From assembly GCA_905205995.1 (NCBI GenBank), contig CAJLFU010000031.1, positions 1 through 20,392 of the forward strand: DNA of 20,392 bases. The letters are read 5' to 3'. This document shows, piece after piece, positions 19,906-20,392 of this stretch. The notes beneath the pieces are model-generated. The model was not told where the DNA came from and did no database searches. It saw nothing but the letters and a program-made list of their open reading frames with translations. Both the position numbers and the translations under genes were made by a program. Origin of the DNA: an uncultured Haemophilus sp. (GTDB taxonomy: Bacteria; Pseudomonadota; Gammaproteobacteria; Enterobacterales; Pasteurellaceae). Numbering within the stretch: position 1 is the first letter of the stretch; every line of letters begins with the position of its first letter.

Positions 19906-20392
19906 TGATAAATAAACTCAGCGATCTGTTCAATGTGATTAATATCTAATAAAGTGCGCTCAGTTTCAAGCGAATAATCCGTTGCTAAAGCCAACACGTT
20001 TTCATCTAATTCTGGCAAAGGTTTTGTCATCTCTTGTCGATGCAACAGAATCTTTTGAATGGGTTCTTCTTTAAATCCTTCCACCAAAACTAAATCTGTT
20101 AAATGACGATCAAATTGTTGGCTTAAATAAGCTAATGAAACCGGCGCTTGAGGCGTTTCTGTCATTAATGCCCAACGACTATCGCAAGCCATAATAACTT
20201 GCGCAGAACCCGCCTCTTTCATTCGCCAGCTGTCTTTTCCCTCTTTATCCACATGGGCGTTGTGATGGCTGTGTTTAATCACTGAAACACGTAAACCTTT
20301 TTTGATTAATTGAGGAAGCAATTTTTCCAGTAATGTAGTTTTGCCACTACCGCTGTAACCCGTGATACCAAGAAGAGGAAGGGAATTGTTCA
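19884..20392 (-). CDS. mobB: molybdopterin-guanine dinucleotide biosynthesis adaptor MobB, start cut by the window edge
   Basis: The frame is open to the window edge, where the last bases read TG-AAC-AAT on the minus strand. The start ATG therefore probably lacks only its first base, and about 169 residues are complete. The P-loop is GYSGSGKTT near residues 11-19. Family blocks are VIKHSHH, DKEGKDSWRMKEAG, RWALMTETP and LVLVEGFKEE. MobB is a GTP-binding protein that assists MobA in attaching GMP to molybdopterin for cofactors of enzymes such as DMSO or nitrate reductase. mobA is not visible here. The gene overlaps the following MFS gene by 22 bp. Confidence 0.93.
   Translation of the reverse strand, partial: NNSLPLLGITGYSGSGKTTLLEKLLPQLIKKGLRVSVIKHSHHNAHVDKEGKDSWRMKEAGSAQVIMACDSRWALMTETPQAPVSLAYLSQQFDRHLTDLVLVEGFKEEPIQKILLHRQEMTKPLPELDENVLALATDYSLETERTLLDINHIEQIAEFIYQWWKKTQ

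Noticed and set aside
1..20392. CRISPR arrays, tRNA genes, insertion sequences or att sites
   Set aside because: The repeated units found are uptake sequences with irregular spacing. I saw no cloverleaf, transposase or spaced direct repeats.

Overview
The window looks like chromosome from a Haemophilus-type member of the Pasteurellaceae. It is AT-rich, and it carries 14 exact copies of the 9-bp DNA uptake core AAGTGCGGT (either strand), several as inverted pairs that form transcription terminators. The HbpA/GbpA, FkpA, SlyX, YheO-TusDCB, PdxH and MobB proteins also fit this family. H. parainfluenzae or a close relative is a reasonable guess, but the species cannot be fixed from this stretch. 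I see no rRNA, tRNA, CRISPR array, insertion sequence or phage gene.

Layout. 1-2153 (+): the end of a DUF4189 protein, an unrecognised exported protein, a YeaK-type aminoacyl-tRNA editing deacylase and a four-helix membrane protein. 2148-4627 (-): fkpA (periplasmic foldase), a terminator, then yheO-tusD-tusC-tusB (sulfur relay for tRNA 2-thiouridine). slyX diverges from fkpA. 5083-8978 (+): a complete ABC importer operon (ATPase, two permeases, periplasmic binding protein) in the potABCD order but of uncertain substrate. 9049-10434 (-): a DASS/SLC13 carboxylate transporter. 10590-14881: a sialic-acid scavenging locus with nanX (-) divergent from a GntR/FadR-type regulator, a second Gfo/Idh/MocA protein and nanY (+). 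15023-15703 (+): a lipoprotein. 15793-20392 (-): mobB, a 14-helix-type MFS exporter, hbpA/gbpA and pdxH, plus a possible 33-residue membrane peptide.

How the parts work together. The central 10 kb is devoted to nutrient uptake. CRP-like sites lie upstream of the ABC operon, the DASS gene and both sides of the nanX/gntR intergenic region, which suggests control by carbon status. NanX should import 2,7-anhydro-N-acetylneuraminate, and NanY should convert it to Neu5Ac for the ordinary nan catabolic genes, which are not in this window. The unusual element is the extra Gfo/Idh protein between regulator and nanY. It has a Rossmann fold but Thr where the family's catalytic EKP lysine should be, so it may be a non-canonical enzyme or accessory protein of this pathway.

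Smaller-scale structure includes hairpins that could mask the ribosome binding sites of yeaK, the ABC ATPase and the DASS transporter, a pdxH promoter whose start point falls inside the hbpA terminator hairpin, and an inverted uptake-sequence pair inside the tusB reading frame. All functional statements come from reading the sequence and recalling protein families; no database search was run.
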